DNA of 50,837 nt from Acidobacteriota bacterium (GCA_028877265.1 JAPPGX010000162.1:1-50837), one strand, 5' to 3'. Positions 25,079 to 34,005 are shown, counted from the stretch's first letter. Notes: generated by a model not told the origin, from the letters alone. Program-made: numbers and translations.

Positions 25079-27645
25079 TCCGGCTGCTGCTGCGGGCGGC
25101 GCCGGCCCGCTTGCGGGCGGCGCCCGCGTTGGGTCTGCTCCCGGTCCTCGCCATTGCGCTGGGCGCCGGGGCGGTGCTGTCGGTGCAGCTCCTGAACCGG
25201 GCGGCGCTCGAAACCCTCGACGCCAGTCTCGAAGTCATCTCCGCTGGTGCCGACCTCGTCGTAACGAGCCTCGTGGAGGAGGCCGGAAGCGTCCCGGACG
25301 AGGCGTGGCCGGTCGTCCTCGCGGCCCCGGGCGTCCGGCGCGCCGCGCCGGTGATCCGCCTGGCCGGGCTCCGGGTGGGCACCCCCGACCAGGAGGCCTC
25401 CGTCCCCGGGTGGGGCGTGGACATGGTTTCGGGGTCCTTCGATTTCGCAGGTGCAGAGGGGGGCGGGGGGACTCTGGCTCCCGAGGCTTTCTTCTCCGGA
25501 GGCATCGTCCTTCCGGAACGGGTGGCGGGTCGGCTTGGAGTCGACCCCCTTGACCCGGTGTGGATCGGGCTCGACGGCGCGGGTGCCGCGGGCCGTCGCC
25601 CGACGCTGGTGGCGGGGACATATCCCGGCGAGGACGGGCGCGCGTCCGCGTTCCTGGACCTCGCCTACGCCCAGGCGCTCCGCGGACGGCCGGGCCTGGA
25701 CCGGATCGAGGTGTCCGTGGCGGAAGGATCGGACGTGGAAACGATCGGGAGGGCGCTGTCCAGCCGGATTCCCGGAGTCAGGATCGAGGAGAGTGGAACC
25801 CTGCGCGCGGAAGGGGCGGAACTCTTCTCGGCGTTCCGCCTGAATCTCCTCGCGCTCTCCGCGGTCAGCCTGCTGGTGGCGGCGTTCCTGGTGTACGCGA
25901 GTGTCCGCGCCGCGCTCGCTGCACGCCGCCAGGAGATCGGCCTCTACCGGGCGCTCGGCGCCTCGCGCCGGCGTGTGGGGGTGCTGCTCCTCGGCGAGGT
26001 GCTTCTCATGGCGTTCGCCGGCGCCGCACTCGGTATTCCGGTGGGCGCGCTCGCCGCCGGCGCTTCGCTGGACCGCGTCAGCGCGACGATCTCGAACCTC
26101 TATCTGCTGGAGCGGATCGAGGGCCTGACGATCGCTCCGCAGGTCGTGCTGCTGGCAGGGCTCGTCGCGGTGGCGGCGGCGCTCGCCGGCGCGGCGCCGC
26201 AGGTCTTCGCGGAGACGTCCCGCGCGCCGGTGACCCTGCTTGCCCCCGGACGCGCTTCGCTGTCCCCCGCGCGCCGCCGCTTCTGGCGCCTTGGTCCGCC
26301 GGTCGCCGGGACGGCGCTGATCGGAGCTGCGGTGTGGGCGGCTCTCGACCCCGGGAGTTGGCCGGCGCTTCCCGGAAGCGGCTTCGGAGCGGCCGGTGCG
26401 CTGCTCATCGGGGCGGCGCTCCTCCCGGATGCGGTGGTCCGGCTGACGGCGGGTCTGCGGGCAGGGGAGAACTCCGCCGTCGGCCGGGGAATCGTCGCCG
26501 CCCTCCGGGAGCCCGGCTCGACGGGACCACCGGCGGCGGCGCTGGTGGTGGCGGTCGCCATGCTGGTCGGGGTGAGCGCCCTGATCGGGAGCTTCCGGGC
26601 AACCCTGGATGCCTGGCTCGGTGAAACGCTGGCGGCCGACATCTACGTCTCGCGGGCGGGGGGAGCCGGCGGGGCGCGCTCGATCGCGTCCGAGCGCCGA
26701 GCCCTTTCCGCCGAGGTGCTGGCGGCCACTGCCGCGGACCCGGACGTTCGGGACCGCGATCTGCTGCGGGCGCTGCGAGTGCGGCTCGAAGGGCGGCCGG
26801 TTGCCGTGCTGGGGGTGGATGCGGCCCTCCCTGAGGCGGGGGACCGCTTCTCCATTCTGCGAGACCGGGAGGCGGCGCTCGCGGGATTCGGAGAGGGGGA
26901 GCTGCTGGTGTCCGAGCCGCTGGCGCGGCGGCTGGGCCTCGAGGCCGGGGCCGCGCTGTCCCTCCCGGCCGCGGCGGCAGACCGTCCGCTGCGGATCGCC
27001 GGGGTCTACCGCGACTACGGAAACGAACAGGGGGCGCTGTTCCTGGACCGGACGCTCATGAACTCCCTCTACCCGCCGGAGCCCGGGACGCCGTCGCCCG
27101 TTCACGGCGCCGCGCTGTACCTCCGGGAGGGAGCCGATCGGGCGGCGGTGGTCACCCGTCTGGAACGGGCGCTGGGGCTGGGCGCGAATGTCGTGGACAA
27201 CGCCGCTCTCCGGTCACGGGCGCTGGACGTGTTCGACCAGACGATGGCGGTGACCGGGCTCCTGCGCGTGTTCGCTCTGGTGATCGCGGCGCTCGGGGTC
27301 GGACTCTTCCTCTGGACCCTGGTGCGCGAGCGGGCCCCGGAGGTGGCGCTCAACCGGGCCCTGGGGGCGGACCGCGGACAGGTTGCCGGCGGCTTTCTCG
27401 GCCGGACCCTGGTGATCATCGGGATTTCGCTGCTGATCGGCGGCGGCGCGGGCGCCGTGCTCACCCTGCTCCTGGTCCAGGTCGTCAACCCGGGGTGGTT
27501 CGGCTGGACCCTGACGCTCCATTGGCCGCTCGGCGTCCTGGCCGCGCAGGCGGCCGCAGTGGTGCTGGCGGGTCTCCTTGCGGCAGTCCTTCCCGCGCGG
27601 CTGGCCTCCCGTTTGGACGCCACCGCCCTCCGCCAGGAGATCTGA
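25075..27645 (+). CDS. ABC transporter permease, FtsX/MacB-type (AttFG-like)
   Basis: Large 856-residue permease with a first membrane segment at about residues 12-35, a periplasmic MacB-like domain, then paired FtsX blocks. The first block, about residues 255-345, contains EIGLYRALGASRRRVGVLLL; the last, about 725-855, contains EVALNRALGADRGQVAGGFL. A second periplasmic region sits between about 515 and 720. This internal duplication suggests it covers the roles of both AttF and AttG. Such transporters usually move lipids or lipoproteins, or act by mechanotransmission. The GTG start overlaps the ATPase stop, and the stop overlaps the next ATG by one base. What it exports is unknown. Confidence 0.9.
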   Translation: MIRLLLRAAPARLRAAPALGLLPVLAIALGAGAVLSVQLLNRAALETLDASLEVISAGADLVVTSLVEEAGSVPDEAWPVVLAAPGVRRAAPVIRLAGLRVGTPDQEASVPGWGVDMVSGSFDFAGAEGGGGTLAPEAFFSGGIVLPERVAGRLGVDPLDPVWIGLDGAGAAGRRPTLVAGTYPGEDGRASAFLDLAYAQALRGRPGLDRIEVSVAEGSDVETIGRALSSRIPGVRIEESGTLRAEGAELFSAFRLNLLALSAVSLLVAAFLVYASVRAALAARRQEIGLYRALGASRRRVGVLLLGEVLLMAFAGAALGIPVGALAAGASLDRVSATISNLYLLERIEGLTIAPQVVLLAGLVAVAAALAGAAPQVFAETSRAPVTLLAPGRASLSPARRRFWRLGPPVAGTALIGAAVWAALDPGSWPALPGSGFGAAGALLIGAALLPDAVVRLTAGLRAGENSAVGRGIVAALREPGSTGPPAAALVVAVAMLVGVSALIGSFRATLDAWLGETLAADIYVSRAGGAGGARSIASERRALSAEVLAATAADPDVRDRDLLRALRVRLEGRPVAVLGVDAALPEAGDRFSILRDREAALAGFGEGELLVSEPLARRLGLEAGAALSLPAAAADRPLRIAGVYRDYGNEQGALFLDRTLMNSLYPPEPGTPSPVHGAALYLREGADRAAVVTRLERALGLGANVVDNAALRSRALDVFDQTMAVTGLLRVFALVIAALGVGLFLWTLVRERAPEVALNRALGADRGQVAGGFLGRTLVIIGISLLIGGGAGAVLTLLLVQVVNPGWFGWTLTLHWPLGVLAAQAAAVVLAGLLAAVLPARLASRLDATALRQEI

Positions 27646-29750
27646 TGGCTGGGAGCGCCGGTCTTCAGACCGGCACTGCCGCCCACCGGGCGGCGAACCT
27701 GCGCTCCAGCACTCGTGTGGTGGCTCGGCTCGGGGACTCCAGCTTCCGGCATCCGCTCCTGGCTGCCGCGCTCTTCATCGCGCTGCTGGCGCCAGCGCCG
27801 CTCGCAGCGCAGGAGTGGCAACAGGCGGCGCCGGACTACCCGTGGGAGTTCCCGAACGATCACTGGGCCCACGTCGGTTACCGGACCGAATGGTGGTACT
27901 TCGTCGGTTTTGCCGACGCGGCCGATGGCTCCCGCCGCTTCGCCTGGCAGTTCACCCTGTTTCGCACGGGGTTGACGCTCGCCGCACCCCCGGCGGCGCC
28001 TTCTCCCTGGGAAACGGGGTACGTGGCGATGGGGCACGCGGCGGTTGCCGACCTCGAGACCGGCGAAAGGGTTTTCACCCAGACCGTCCACCGGGAGGCT
28101 CCGGAGCTGGCGCGCTTCGCTCCCTTCCCGGACCCGGAGATCGCCCGCCTCCGGGGTCCGCCGGGAACGTCCGAGCCGTGGTTCCTGGCGTACCGTGACG
28201 GTGCGTTTCATTTCGGCGCGGCGGACGCGGAACGCGGACTCGGGCTCGAACTCCGCGCCGTTCCGACGCGCGCCCCCTGGTTCCACGGAGAGGCCGGGCA
28301 CTCGCCGAAATCGGACGGCGGGTCGGCCAGCTTCTACTACAGCCACCCCCGTCTCGAGGTCACCGGATCGCTCGGACTCGGCGGCGCGACCGTGGAAACC
28401 ACCGGGAGCGGGTGGTTGGACCGGGAGTTCGGATCGAGCTGGCTCGCGGCCGATCAGACTGGATGGGACTGGTTCGGCCTGAACCTGGGGGACGGACGCG
28501 ACCTGATGCTCTACCTGTTGCGCCGGGGCGACGGATCGCTGTCCTACACGGACGGCACGCTGCGGGACGCGGATGGGGACGCAAGCCGGAGGGTGCGCGG
28601 CGCGGAGGTTGACATCCTCGACATCTGGAGGCCGCCCGACCTCGCCGTGAATGAGGAGGGGGCCCGTCCGTATCCGGCGGGTTGGCGTCTTCGTGTTCCC
28701 GGGGAAGAGCTCGACCTGATCGTCCGGCCGCTCCTCCCGAACCAGGAGAATCGCCGTCCCGCCGGCCAGGCCGGCCCGGACATTCCCTATTGGGAGGGAG
28801 CGGTCCGGGTTGAAACCGCCGGTTCCGGAGCCGCCGGAACTCCCCCGGGCCGCGGCTTCGTGGAACTCACCGGATACCGGTCGGACGTGGCCTTGGCCGG
28901 CCTTGCCCCGGATACAATCGAAAGCTCATCCGATGCCCGGCAAGGGAGGCGCGACATGATGCAAGGCCTGATGGACGGCGTGACTTTCATATTCCGGTGG
29001 CTCCACATCTTCGTGGGGATCATCTGGATCGGCCACCTCTACTTCTTCAACTTCGTGAACGCTCAGATGACCGCGAAGCTCGACGGGGCCACGAAGGCGA
29101 AGGTGGTGCCCGAACTGATGCCGCGCGCCCTCTACTGGTTCCGGTGGGGCGCCGCCTGGACGTGGATCACGGGTGTCGTGCTGCTGCTGCTCGTCTTCTG
29201 GCACGGCGGCCTGATGTTCGATCCGGGCGACGGCTGGGGTGGCGGCGCCATCGCGATGGCGCTGATCACCTTCCTCGCGGTCTTCGTCTACGACGCCCTC
29301 TGGAACAGCGGCCTCAAGTCCAATGTCCGGGCGGCGACCATCGTCTCCTTCCTGCTGCTCGCGGTCGCCGTGTTCCTGTTCGTCAACGTCGGCGCGTTCA
29401 CGCCGCGGGCGGTGCTGATCCACACCGGCGCCATGTTCGGGACCATGATGGCGTTCAACGTCTGGTTCCGCATCTGGCCGGCCCAGCAGCGGATCATCGC
29501 GGCGGTGAAGGCAGGCGAAGCCCCGGCAGCCGCCGACCCGGCGCTTGCCGGCCTGCGCTCGAAGCACAACACCTACATGTCGCTGCCGCTCCTCTGGGCG
29601 ATGGCGAACGAGCACGCGACGCCGTTCTTCGGCGGCAACTTCGGGATCCCCGGCGACTACTACTGGGTGGCCTGGCTGGTGATCGTGGCGGTTGCCTGGC
29701 ACGTGATCTTCCAGTGTTACCGGATCGCCGGCCGCGTCTCAGGGATGTGA
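27645..29750 (+). CDS. AttH/CrtC-like lipocalin protein running in frame into a PuuD-type membrane domain
   Basis: One uninterrupted reading frame of 701 residues. After a hydrophobic signal ending PAPLAAQ near residue 50, residues 55-435 match the AttH/CrtC lipocalin-like hydrolase family: GYRTEWWYFVGF, FAWQFTLFR, GWLDREFGSSWL and the closing GRGFVELTGY. AttH proteins accompany AttEFG-type ABC transporters, as here. No stop codon follows; the frame continues into an integral membrane domain (see 28956-29750). The first 15 codons are a dispersed palindromic repeat, so the true start may be the GTG at 27717 or 27720. Either this is a genuine fusion, or a stop codon has been lost or misread, because the second part has its own ribosome site. 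Confidence 0.75.
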   Translation: MAGSAGLQTGTAAHRAANLRSSTRVVARLGDSSFRHPLLAAALFIALLAPAPLAAQEWQQAAPDYPWEFPNDHWAHVGYRTEWWYFVGFADAADGSRRFAWQFTLFRTGLTLAAPPAAPSPWETGYVAMGHAAVADLETGERVFTQTVHREAPELARFAPFPDPEIARLRGPPGTSEPWFLAYRDGAFHFGAADAERGLGLELRAVPTRAPWFHGEAGHSPKSDGGSASFYYSHPRLEVTGSLGLGGATVETTGSGWLDREFGSSWLAADQTGWDWFGLNLGDGRDLMLYLLRRGDGSLSYTDGTLRDADGDASRRVRGAEVDILDIWRPPDLAVNEEGARPYPAGWRLRVPGEELDLIVRPLLPNQENRRPAGQAGPDIPYWEGAVRVETAGSGAAGTPPGRGFVELTGYRSDVALAGLAPDTIESSSDARQGRRDMMQGLMDGVTFIFRWLHIFVGIIWIGHLYFFNFVNAQMTAKLDGATKAKVVPELMPRALYWFRWGAAWTWITGVVLLLLVFWHGGLMFDPGDGWGGGAIAMALITFLAVFVYDALWNSGLKSNVRAATIVSFLLLAVAVFLFVNVGAFTPRAVLIHTGAMFGTMMAFNVWFRIWPAQQRIIAAVKAGEAPAAADPALAGLRSKHNTYMSLPLLWAMANEHATPFFGGNFGIPGDYYWVAWLVIVAVAWHVIFQCYRIAGRVSGM
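27651..27691 (+). repeat. Dispersed two-hairpin palindromic repeat, copy 3
   Basis: GGGAGC is followed by GCCGGTCTTCAGACCGGC (27657-27674) and a second palindrome of the form GCCGCCCACCGGGCGGC. It starts six bases after the permease stop codon, in the same relation to that gene as copies 2 and 4 have to theirs. It overlaps the first codons of the downstream lipocalin reading frame, which casts doubt on that annotated start. Confidence 0.8.
28956..29750 (+). CDS. PuuD-like (urate oxidase N-terminal type) integral membrane protein
   Basis: Membrane protein of 264 residues resembling the N-terminal domain of PuuD urate hydroxylase (COG3748). It has about seven to eight hydrophobic segments and conserved His-rich motifs: WLHIFVGIIWIGHLYFFNFV, HTGAMFGTMMAFNVWFRIWP and SKHNTYMSLP. 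In full PuuD a cytochrome c domain follows; it is missing here. The ATG at 28956 has AGGGAGG six bases upstream, strong evidence for separate translation, yet the frame is open into the preceding lipocalin gene with no stop. A weak -10-like TACAAT is at 28913. Next to molybdenum hydroxylase genes it might act as an electron-transfer membrane partner, but that is speculation. Confidence 0.75.
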   Translation: MMQGLMDGVTFIFRWLHIFVGIIWIGHLYFFNFVNAQMTAKLDGATKAKVVPELMPRALYWFRWGAAWTWITGVVLLLLVFWHGGLMFDPGDGWGGGAIAMALITFLAVFVYDALWNSGLKSNVRAATIVSFLLLAVAVFLFVNVGAFTPRAVLIHTGAMFGTMMAFNVWFRIWPAQQRIIAAVKAGEAPAAADPALAGLRSKHNTYMSLPLLWAMANEHATPFFGGNFGIPGDYYWVAWLVIVAVAWHVIFQCYRIAGRVSGM

Positions 29751-29877
29751 CGGGCTGAGTGCCCGTAGCCGGGAAGGTGTCGGCGTTTCCGGCCTGACCG
29801 CCCGGGCCGGTTGTCGGCTCTCGGCGCGCCGGAGCGTCCAATGTGCATGACTGACTAGGTTATCGGCACTTTTCCGG

Positions 29878-29883
29878 TATTAT
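29878..29883 (+). promoter_or_regulatory. -10 box just before the AAA/DUF4143 gene
   Basis: TATTAT sits seven bases before the GTG at 29891, in an unusually AT-rich pocket (29851-29885) of this GC-rich region. There is no ribosome-binding site, so a leaderless transcript is likely. No convincing -35 box is seen. Confidence 0.5.
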
Positions 29884-29890
29884 TGCCGTC

Positions 29891-31045
29891 GTGCAATCCA
29901 GTTATGCCCGTTTCCTCCGACGGCCGGAACAGAGTTTCTTCTTGCTCGGGCTGCGGGGAGTCGGGAAGAGCACCTGGGCCCGGGGAGCGCTTCCGGACGC
30001 GACGTGGCTGGATCTGCTCGACCAGCGCCTCTACCAGGACCTGCTGGCGGACCCGTCGCTCTTCGCCCAGTCCATCCAGCATCTCCCTTCCGGAAGCTGG
30101 GTGGTCGTGGACGAGGTGCAGCGGCTTCCCGCGCTCTTGAACGAAGTCCACCGGCTGATCGAGGCGCGCCGGCTGAACTTTGGGCTGCTGGGCTCCAGTG
30201 CGCGGAAGCTGCGGGCCGCCGGGGTGAATCTGCTCGCCGGACGGGCGCTGCTGCGGACGATGTTTCCGCTGACCGCAAGCGAACTGGGTGACGACTTCGA
30301 ACTCGAACGGGTCCTCCGCCACGGGTCTCTCCCGCTGGTATGGACGAGCCCGAGGCCGCGGGAGGTGCTGGAAGCCTGGGTGCTGCTCTACCTCCAGGAA
30401 GAGATCCGGGCCGAAGCGGCCGCCCGAAACCTCCCGGGGTTCGCGCGCTTCCTTCCGGTGGCCGCGCTCATGAACGGTCAGGCGATCAACACCTCTGGGA
30501 TCGCGCGGGACGCCGGGGTAGCCCGTACCACCGTGCAGGGGTATCTGGGGATTCTGGAAGACACCCTGCTCGTCCACCGGTTGCCGGCGTACGACTCCCG
30601 GCTTCGAGTTCGCGAGCGCCGCGCGCCCAAGCTGTACTGGGTGGATCCCGGCATCGTCCGCGCCGTCAAGCGCCAGTTCGGGGAGCCGGCCGCCGGAGAG
30701 CGCGGCGCGCTGCTCGAGAGCTGGGTGCTGACCACCCTGCGCGCCCACGCTTCGGAGACGGATCTCTATGACTCCCTGTTCTTCTGGGCATCCCATCAGC
30801 GAAAGTCCGAGGTGGATTTTCTGCTGGAGCGGGCCGGCGAACTGGTCGGACTCGAGGTCAAGGCCACCGACCGGTACCACACCGGTCTCCTTCGAGGACT
30901 CCGGTCGCTGGATCGACTCCCGGGAGTGGTGCGTCGAGTTCTCGTCTACACCGGCGAGCGCCAATTCCGCTCGGCCGACGGCATCGAGATCTGGCCGGCG
31001 CGCCACTTCGCGGAACGCGCCGCCGCCGGCCAGCTCTGGCCGTGA
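29891..31045 (+). CDS. AAA ATPase with DUF4143 domain
   Basis: Predicted ATPase of 384 residues of the AAA_14/DUF4143 family. Walker A is GLRGVGKS near residue 20, Walker B is WVVVDEVQRLP near residue 75, and FGLLGSSARKLR near residue 100 is the usual sensor-like stretch with LLAGRA. The C-terminal DUF4143 part contains HQRKSEVDFLLERAGE and GLEVKAT, a PD-(D/E)xK-like pattern. Proteins of this family are common in bacteria and archaea, often carried singly in variable regions, and their role is unknown. Codon use matches the neighbours. It is separated from the preceding membrane gene by 140 bases that show no other feature besides a possible promoter. Confidence 0.85.
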   Translation: MQSSYARFLRRPEQSFFLLGLRGVGKSTWARGALPDATWLDLLDQRLYQDLLADPSLFAQSIQHLPSGSWVVVDEVQRLPALLNEVHRLIEARRLNFGLLGSSARKLRAAGVNLLAGRALLRTMFPLTASELGDDFELERVLRHGSLPLVWTSPRPREVLEAWVLLYLQEEIRAEAAARNLPGFARFLPVAALMNGQAINTSGIARDAGVARTTVQGYLGILEDTLLVHRLPAYDSRLRVRERRAPKLYWVDPGIVRAVKRQFGEPAAGERGALLESWVLTTLRAHASETDLYDSLFFWASHQRKSEVDFLLERAGELVGLEVKATDRYHTGLLRGLRSLDRLPGVVRRVLVYTGERQFRSADGIEIWPARHFAERAAAGQLWP

Positions 31046-31107
31046 GGGTGGTACTTTCCACGGCTGCCCTGCTCTGGACCGGACGCGAAGGACGACAACG
31101 AGGAAAC

Positions 31108-32088
31108 ATGATCGTGGCGCGTGCGTGGCTCCGCTGTTTCGCCGTTTCGGCCGTTCTCATTCTGGGCGCGTGCGGACCGGCTACGGGAGAAGCGCCGTTT
31201 CCCAACCGTGCGATCGAGATCGTCTCCTGGGCCACTCCGGGAGGGCCGAGCGACCTGCTCGCGCGGGCGCTTGCCGATGCCGCCCCGGACCACTTCGAGG
31301 GTCAGCGGGTCACGGTCATGACCCGGCAGGGGGGCGCGGGGGCTGCGGGGATGCAGTACCTGAAGGGCCGCGCCGGCGATCCGCACGTGCTCGGGGTGTT
31401 CACCGCGAGCGGCACCGTCAACATGGCCACCGGACGGATTCCGTTCGCTCCCGGCGATTTCACGCCCATCCTCAGGATCCAGGTCGATCCCTTCCTCGTG
31501 GCCGTGCGGGAGGACAGCCCGTTCCGGACGCTCGACGACCTCATCGAAGCCGCTCGGGCGCGGCCGGGAGAGGTTTCGATGTCCGGTTTCGGGGCCGCCT
31601 CGGCGCACTTCCTCGGGTTCCAACGCCTGCGCGCCGCCGCGGGCGATCCCGATATCCGCTGGATCGCCTACGAGGGTTCAGGCGATGCGGTCGTTGCGGC
31701 GCTCGGGGGCCATACCGACGCGGTGCACACCAACTACAACATCGTGCGGGAACACCTGCGGGCCGGCACGATGCGGGTGCTGGCGGTGGCGCTTCCGCTG
31801 ACCGCGCTCTCGGACACGCCCACCTACCTGGACGGGGGCTACGACCTGACGCCGGTCCACTGGCGGGGCGTGGTGGGGCCTCCCGGCCTCGCCCCGGAGG
31901 TCCGCGCCGATCTCCGGGAGCGGCTGCTCGCGACCATCCGGACGGCGGGTTTCGAGGAATACATGGCCCGGGCGGCGATGGAGTACGCGGTCATGGAGGA
32001 TTCGGACGCCTTCGGGGCCTGGATCGCCGAGGAAGTCGATACCAGCCGGGCGCTGCTCGGGCGGCTGGGCCTCTTGATGAATGAGTGA
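31108..32088 (+). CDS. tctC: Tripartite tricarboxylate transporter substrate-binding lipoprotein
   Basis: Bug/TctC-family binding protein of 326 residues that captures a carboxylate in the periplasm and hands it to the TctAB membrane pair. I use the ATG at 31108, preceded by CGAGGAAA, rather than an upstream in-frame GTG at 31042 that overlaps the previous gene. The signal ends in LILGACGP, a lipobox. Family motifs are IEIVSWATPGGPSD near residue 35, the GGAGAAGMQYL loop near residue 80, and the HTNYNIVREHLRAG stretch near residue 220. The ligand of Bug proteins is not predictable from sequence. The stop overlaps the start of tctB. Confidence 0.88.
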   Translation: MIVARAWLRCFAVSAVLILGACGPATGEAPFPNRAIEIVSWATPGGPSDLLARALADAAPDHFEGQRVTVMTRQGGAGAAGMQYLKGRAGDPHVLGVFTASGTVNMATGRIPFAPGDFTPILRIQVDPFLVAVREDSPFRTLDDLIEAARARPGEVSMSGFGAASAHFLGFQRLRAAAGDPDIRWIAYEGSGDAVVAALGGHTDAVHTNYNIVREHLRAGTMRVLAVALPLTALSDTPTYLDGGYDLTPVHWRGVVGPPGLAPEVRADLRERLLATIRTAGFEEYMARAAMEYAVMEDSDAFGAWIAEEVDTSRALLGRLGLLMNE

Positions 32089-32524
32089 GGGCTCCCGCCG
32101 GCCGGCTGCCTTCGTGGAGGCAGGACTGGTCGCCCTCCTGGGGGCGGGGGTCCTGCTCGACGCCCGCGCCTATCCGGCGCCGCTCATCGAAGGCGTGCCC
32201 GGTCCGGCGTTCTTCCCGGGGCTCGTGGCCTTCCTGCTGATCGGCTGTTCGGCCGTCCTGGCCCTCCGGCCTTCCAGGGAGCCGGCCAGCGCGAGGATGG
32301 AGGGCGGGGGGGTGCTCCGGCTCGGCGGGGCGGTCCTTTGGGTTGCGGGTTTCCTCCTGATGCTGCCGCTGATCGGGCACCTGGCCGCGCTTCCCCCATT
32401 GATCCTGGGCCTCATGTGGCTCTCCGGTGAGCGTTCCCCGTGGATCCTGATCGCGGTCTCGCTCGCGTTCGGCGGTTTCGTCCACCTGCTGTTCGTGGTC
32501 ACGCTCGGGGTGCCTCTGCCGTGA
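32081..32524 (+). CDS. tctB: Tripartite tricarboxylate transporter small membrane subunit
   Basis: TctB-family small subunit of 147 residues with four predicted membrane helices: about 13-30, 42-62, 87-107 and 118-145. The sequence GPAFFPGLVAFLL near residue 43 is the most conserved landmark of TctB. It forms the membrane complex with the large TctA subunit. The start overlaps the tctC stop, and its stop overlaps the GTG of tctA, so the three are translated as a unit in the order C-B-A. Confidence 0.88.
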   Translation: MSEGSRRPAAFVEAGLVALLGAGVLLDARAYPAPLIEGVPGPAFFPGLVAFLLIGCSAVLALRPSREPASARMEGGGVLRLGGAVLWVAGFLLMLPLIGHLAALPPLILGLMWLSGERSPWILIAVSLAFGGFVHLLFVVTLGVPLP

Positions 32525-34005
32525 CGGAATTCGCACAGGGGCTCGCGACCGCGCTCCAGCCGGCGAACCTGGCGGCGCTTCTCGGCGGCAGCGTGCTGGG
32601 CGTATTCGCCGGAGCGGTGCCGGGCCTCAGTTCGACGGTCGGCCTCGCGCTGGTCTTGCCCGTCACTTTTGCCCTGGAGCCGACGCCGGCGCTCCTGATG
32701 ATGATCTCCATCTACATGGCGGCGGAGTACGGCGGCTCCATCACCGCGATTGCGATCGGCGTCCCCGGGAGCTCTCCCGCGCTCGCCACGACCTTCGACG
32801 GCTATGCGATGACCCGCCGGGGGGAGGCGGGCAGGGCCTTCGGGATTTCCCTCTTCGCCTCCATGAGCGGCGGGATTGTCGGAACGCTGCTGCTCGTGGC
32901 CGCGCTCGGGCCCCTGTCGCGCGCGGCCATCGCGTTCGGGCCGCCCGAGTACTTCGCTCTCGGAGTGTTCGGACTGGCGATCGTGGCCAACCTGGTCGGA
33001 ACCGATCCCCTCAAAGGGATCGTCAGCGCTCTGCTGGGCCTGCTCGCCTTCATCGTGGGTCTCGACGTCCTCACCGGGGCCCCCCGGCTAACGCTGGGAA
33101 CCACGGTCCTGATGGACGGACTCGGCCTCGTGCCCATGCTGATCGGTTTCTTCGCGATTGCCGAAGCCTTGAATGGGGTGTCCGGCCACCGTGAGAACGT
33201 GCTGGGAACCGAGGGGATACGGGGGGCGCTGCCGGCCTTCCGGGACCTCTTCCGGCTCTGGCGCCCCATCCTCCGCGGCTCGGCCATCGGCGGGATCATC
33301 GGCGCGATTCCGGGGGCCGGCGCCACGATCGCCTCCATCGTGGCCTGGAACGAGGAACGCCGGGTGTCCCGCACTCCGGAACGCTTCGGCACCGGAGAGC
33401 CGGCGGGAATCGCGGCGCCGGAAGCCGCGAACAACGCCTGTGTGGGCGCGGCCATGATCCCGCTGCTGGCCCTCGGGATTCCCGGCTCGGCGAGCGCGGC
33501 GGTCCTTCTCGGAGGCCTTACGGTGCAGGGAGTCGCGCCAGGGCCCCTGCTGATGACCGAGCAGGCCTCGCTGGTGTACGCGCTCTACGCGGGGTTCATC
33601 GTGGCGGTTGTCTTCATGCTGGGGGTCGGGAGGCTCGGCATCCCGCTCTGGGTGCGGGTGGTGAGCCTCCGTCCCCGGATCCTGATGCCGCTCGTGGTCG
33701 GCATTTCCCTGATCGGCGCCTTCGTGCTCCGGGGCAACCTGGCCGACGCCTGGTTCGCGCTCTTCTTCGGCCTGGTCGGGTTCCTCATGCTGCGGCGCGG
33801 GTACCCCCTGGCGCCGGCGGTCCTCGGATTGATCCTGGGGCCGATGGTGGAGACGAACTACCGCCGGGCGCTGGCGCTGTCGTCAGGCTCGCACACGGTC
33901 TTCCTCGAAAGCCCGATCAGCCTCGTTCTGATCGGGCTTGCCGTGATCAGCTTCGCGGCCCCGGCGCTCCGGAGCCGGCTGCGGCTCGGGAGGGGAGGGG
34001 CGTGA
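32521..34005 (+). CDS. tctA: Tripartite tricarboxylate transporter large membrane subunit
   Basis: TctA-family permease of 494 residues with about twelve membrane segments. The GTG at 32521 overlaps the tctB stop, and the next residues lead directly into the first helix. Signature stretches are GAVPGLSSTVGLALVLP near residue 35 and its inverted counterpart GAIPGAGATIAS near residue 260, together with GIPGSASAAVLLGG near residue 320. It should drive sodium- or proton-coupled uptake of the carboxylate bound by TctC. The operon is followed after 93 bases by an MmgE/PrpD gene, which may act on the imported acid. Confidence 0.92.
   Translation: MTEFAQGLATALQPANLAALLGGSVLGVFAGAVPGLSSTVGLALVLPVTFALEPTPALLMMISIYMAAEYGGSITAIAIGVPGSSPALATTFDGYAMTRRGEAGRAFGISLFASMSGGIVGTLLLVAALGPLSRAAIAFGPPEYFALGVFGLAIVANLVGTDPLKGIVSALLGLLAFIVGLDVLTGAPRLTLGTTVLMDGLGLVPMLIGFFAIAEALNGVSGHRENVLGTEGIRGALPAFRDLFRLWRPILRGSAIGGIIGAIPGAGATIASIVAWNEERRVSRTPERFGTGEPAGIAAPEAANNACVGAAMIPLLALGIPGSASAAVLLGGLTVQGVAPGPLLMTEQASLVYALYAGFIVAVVFMLGVGRLGIPLWVRVVSLRPRILMPLVVGISLIGAFVLRGNLADAWFALFFGLVGFLMLRRGYPLAPAVLGLILGPMVETNYRRALALSSGSHTVFLESPISLVLIGLAVISFAAPALRSRLRLGRGGA

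Noticed and set aside
23137..28346. Several long minus-strand open frames opposite coxE to the lipocalin gene
   Set aside because: All are antisense shadows with arginine-, alanine- and proline-rich sequence and no domain; the plus strand is filled with recognised genes.
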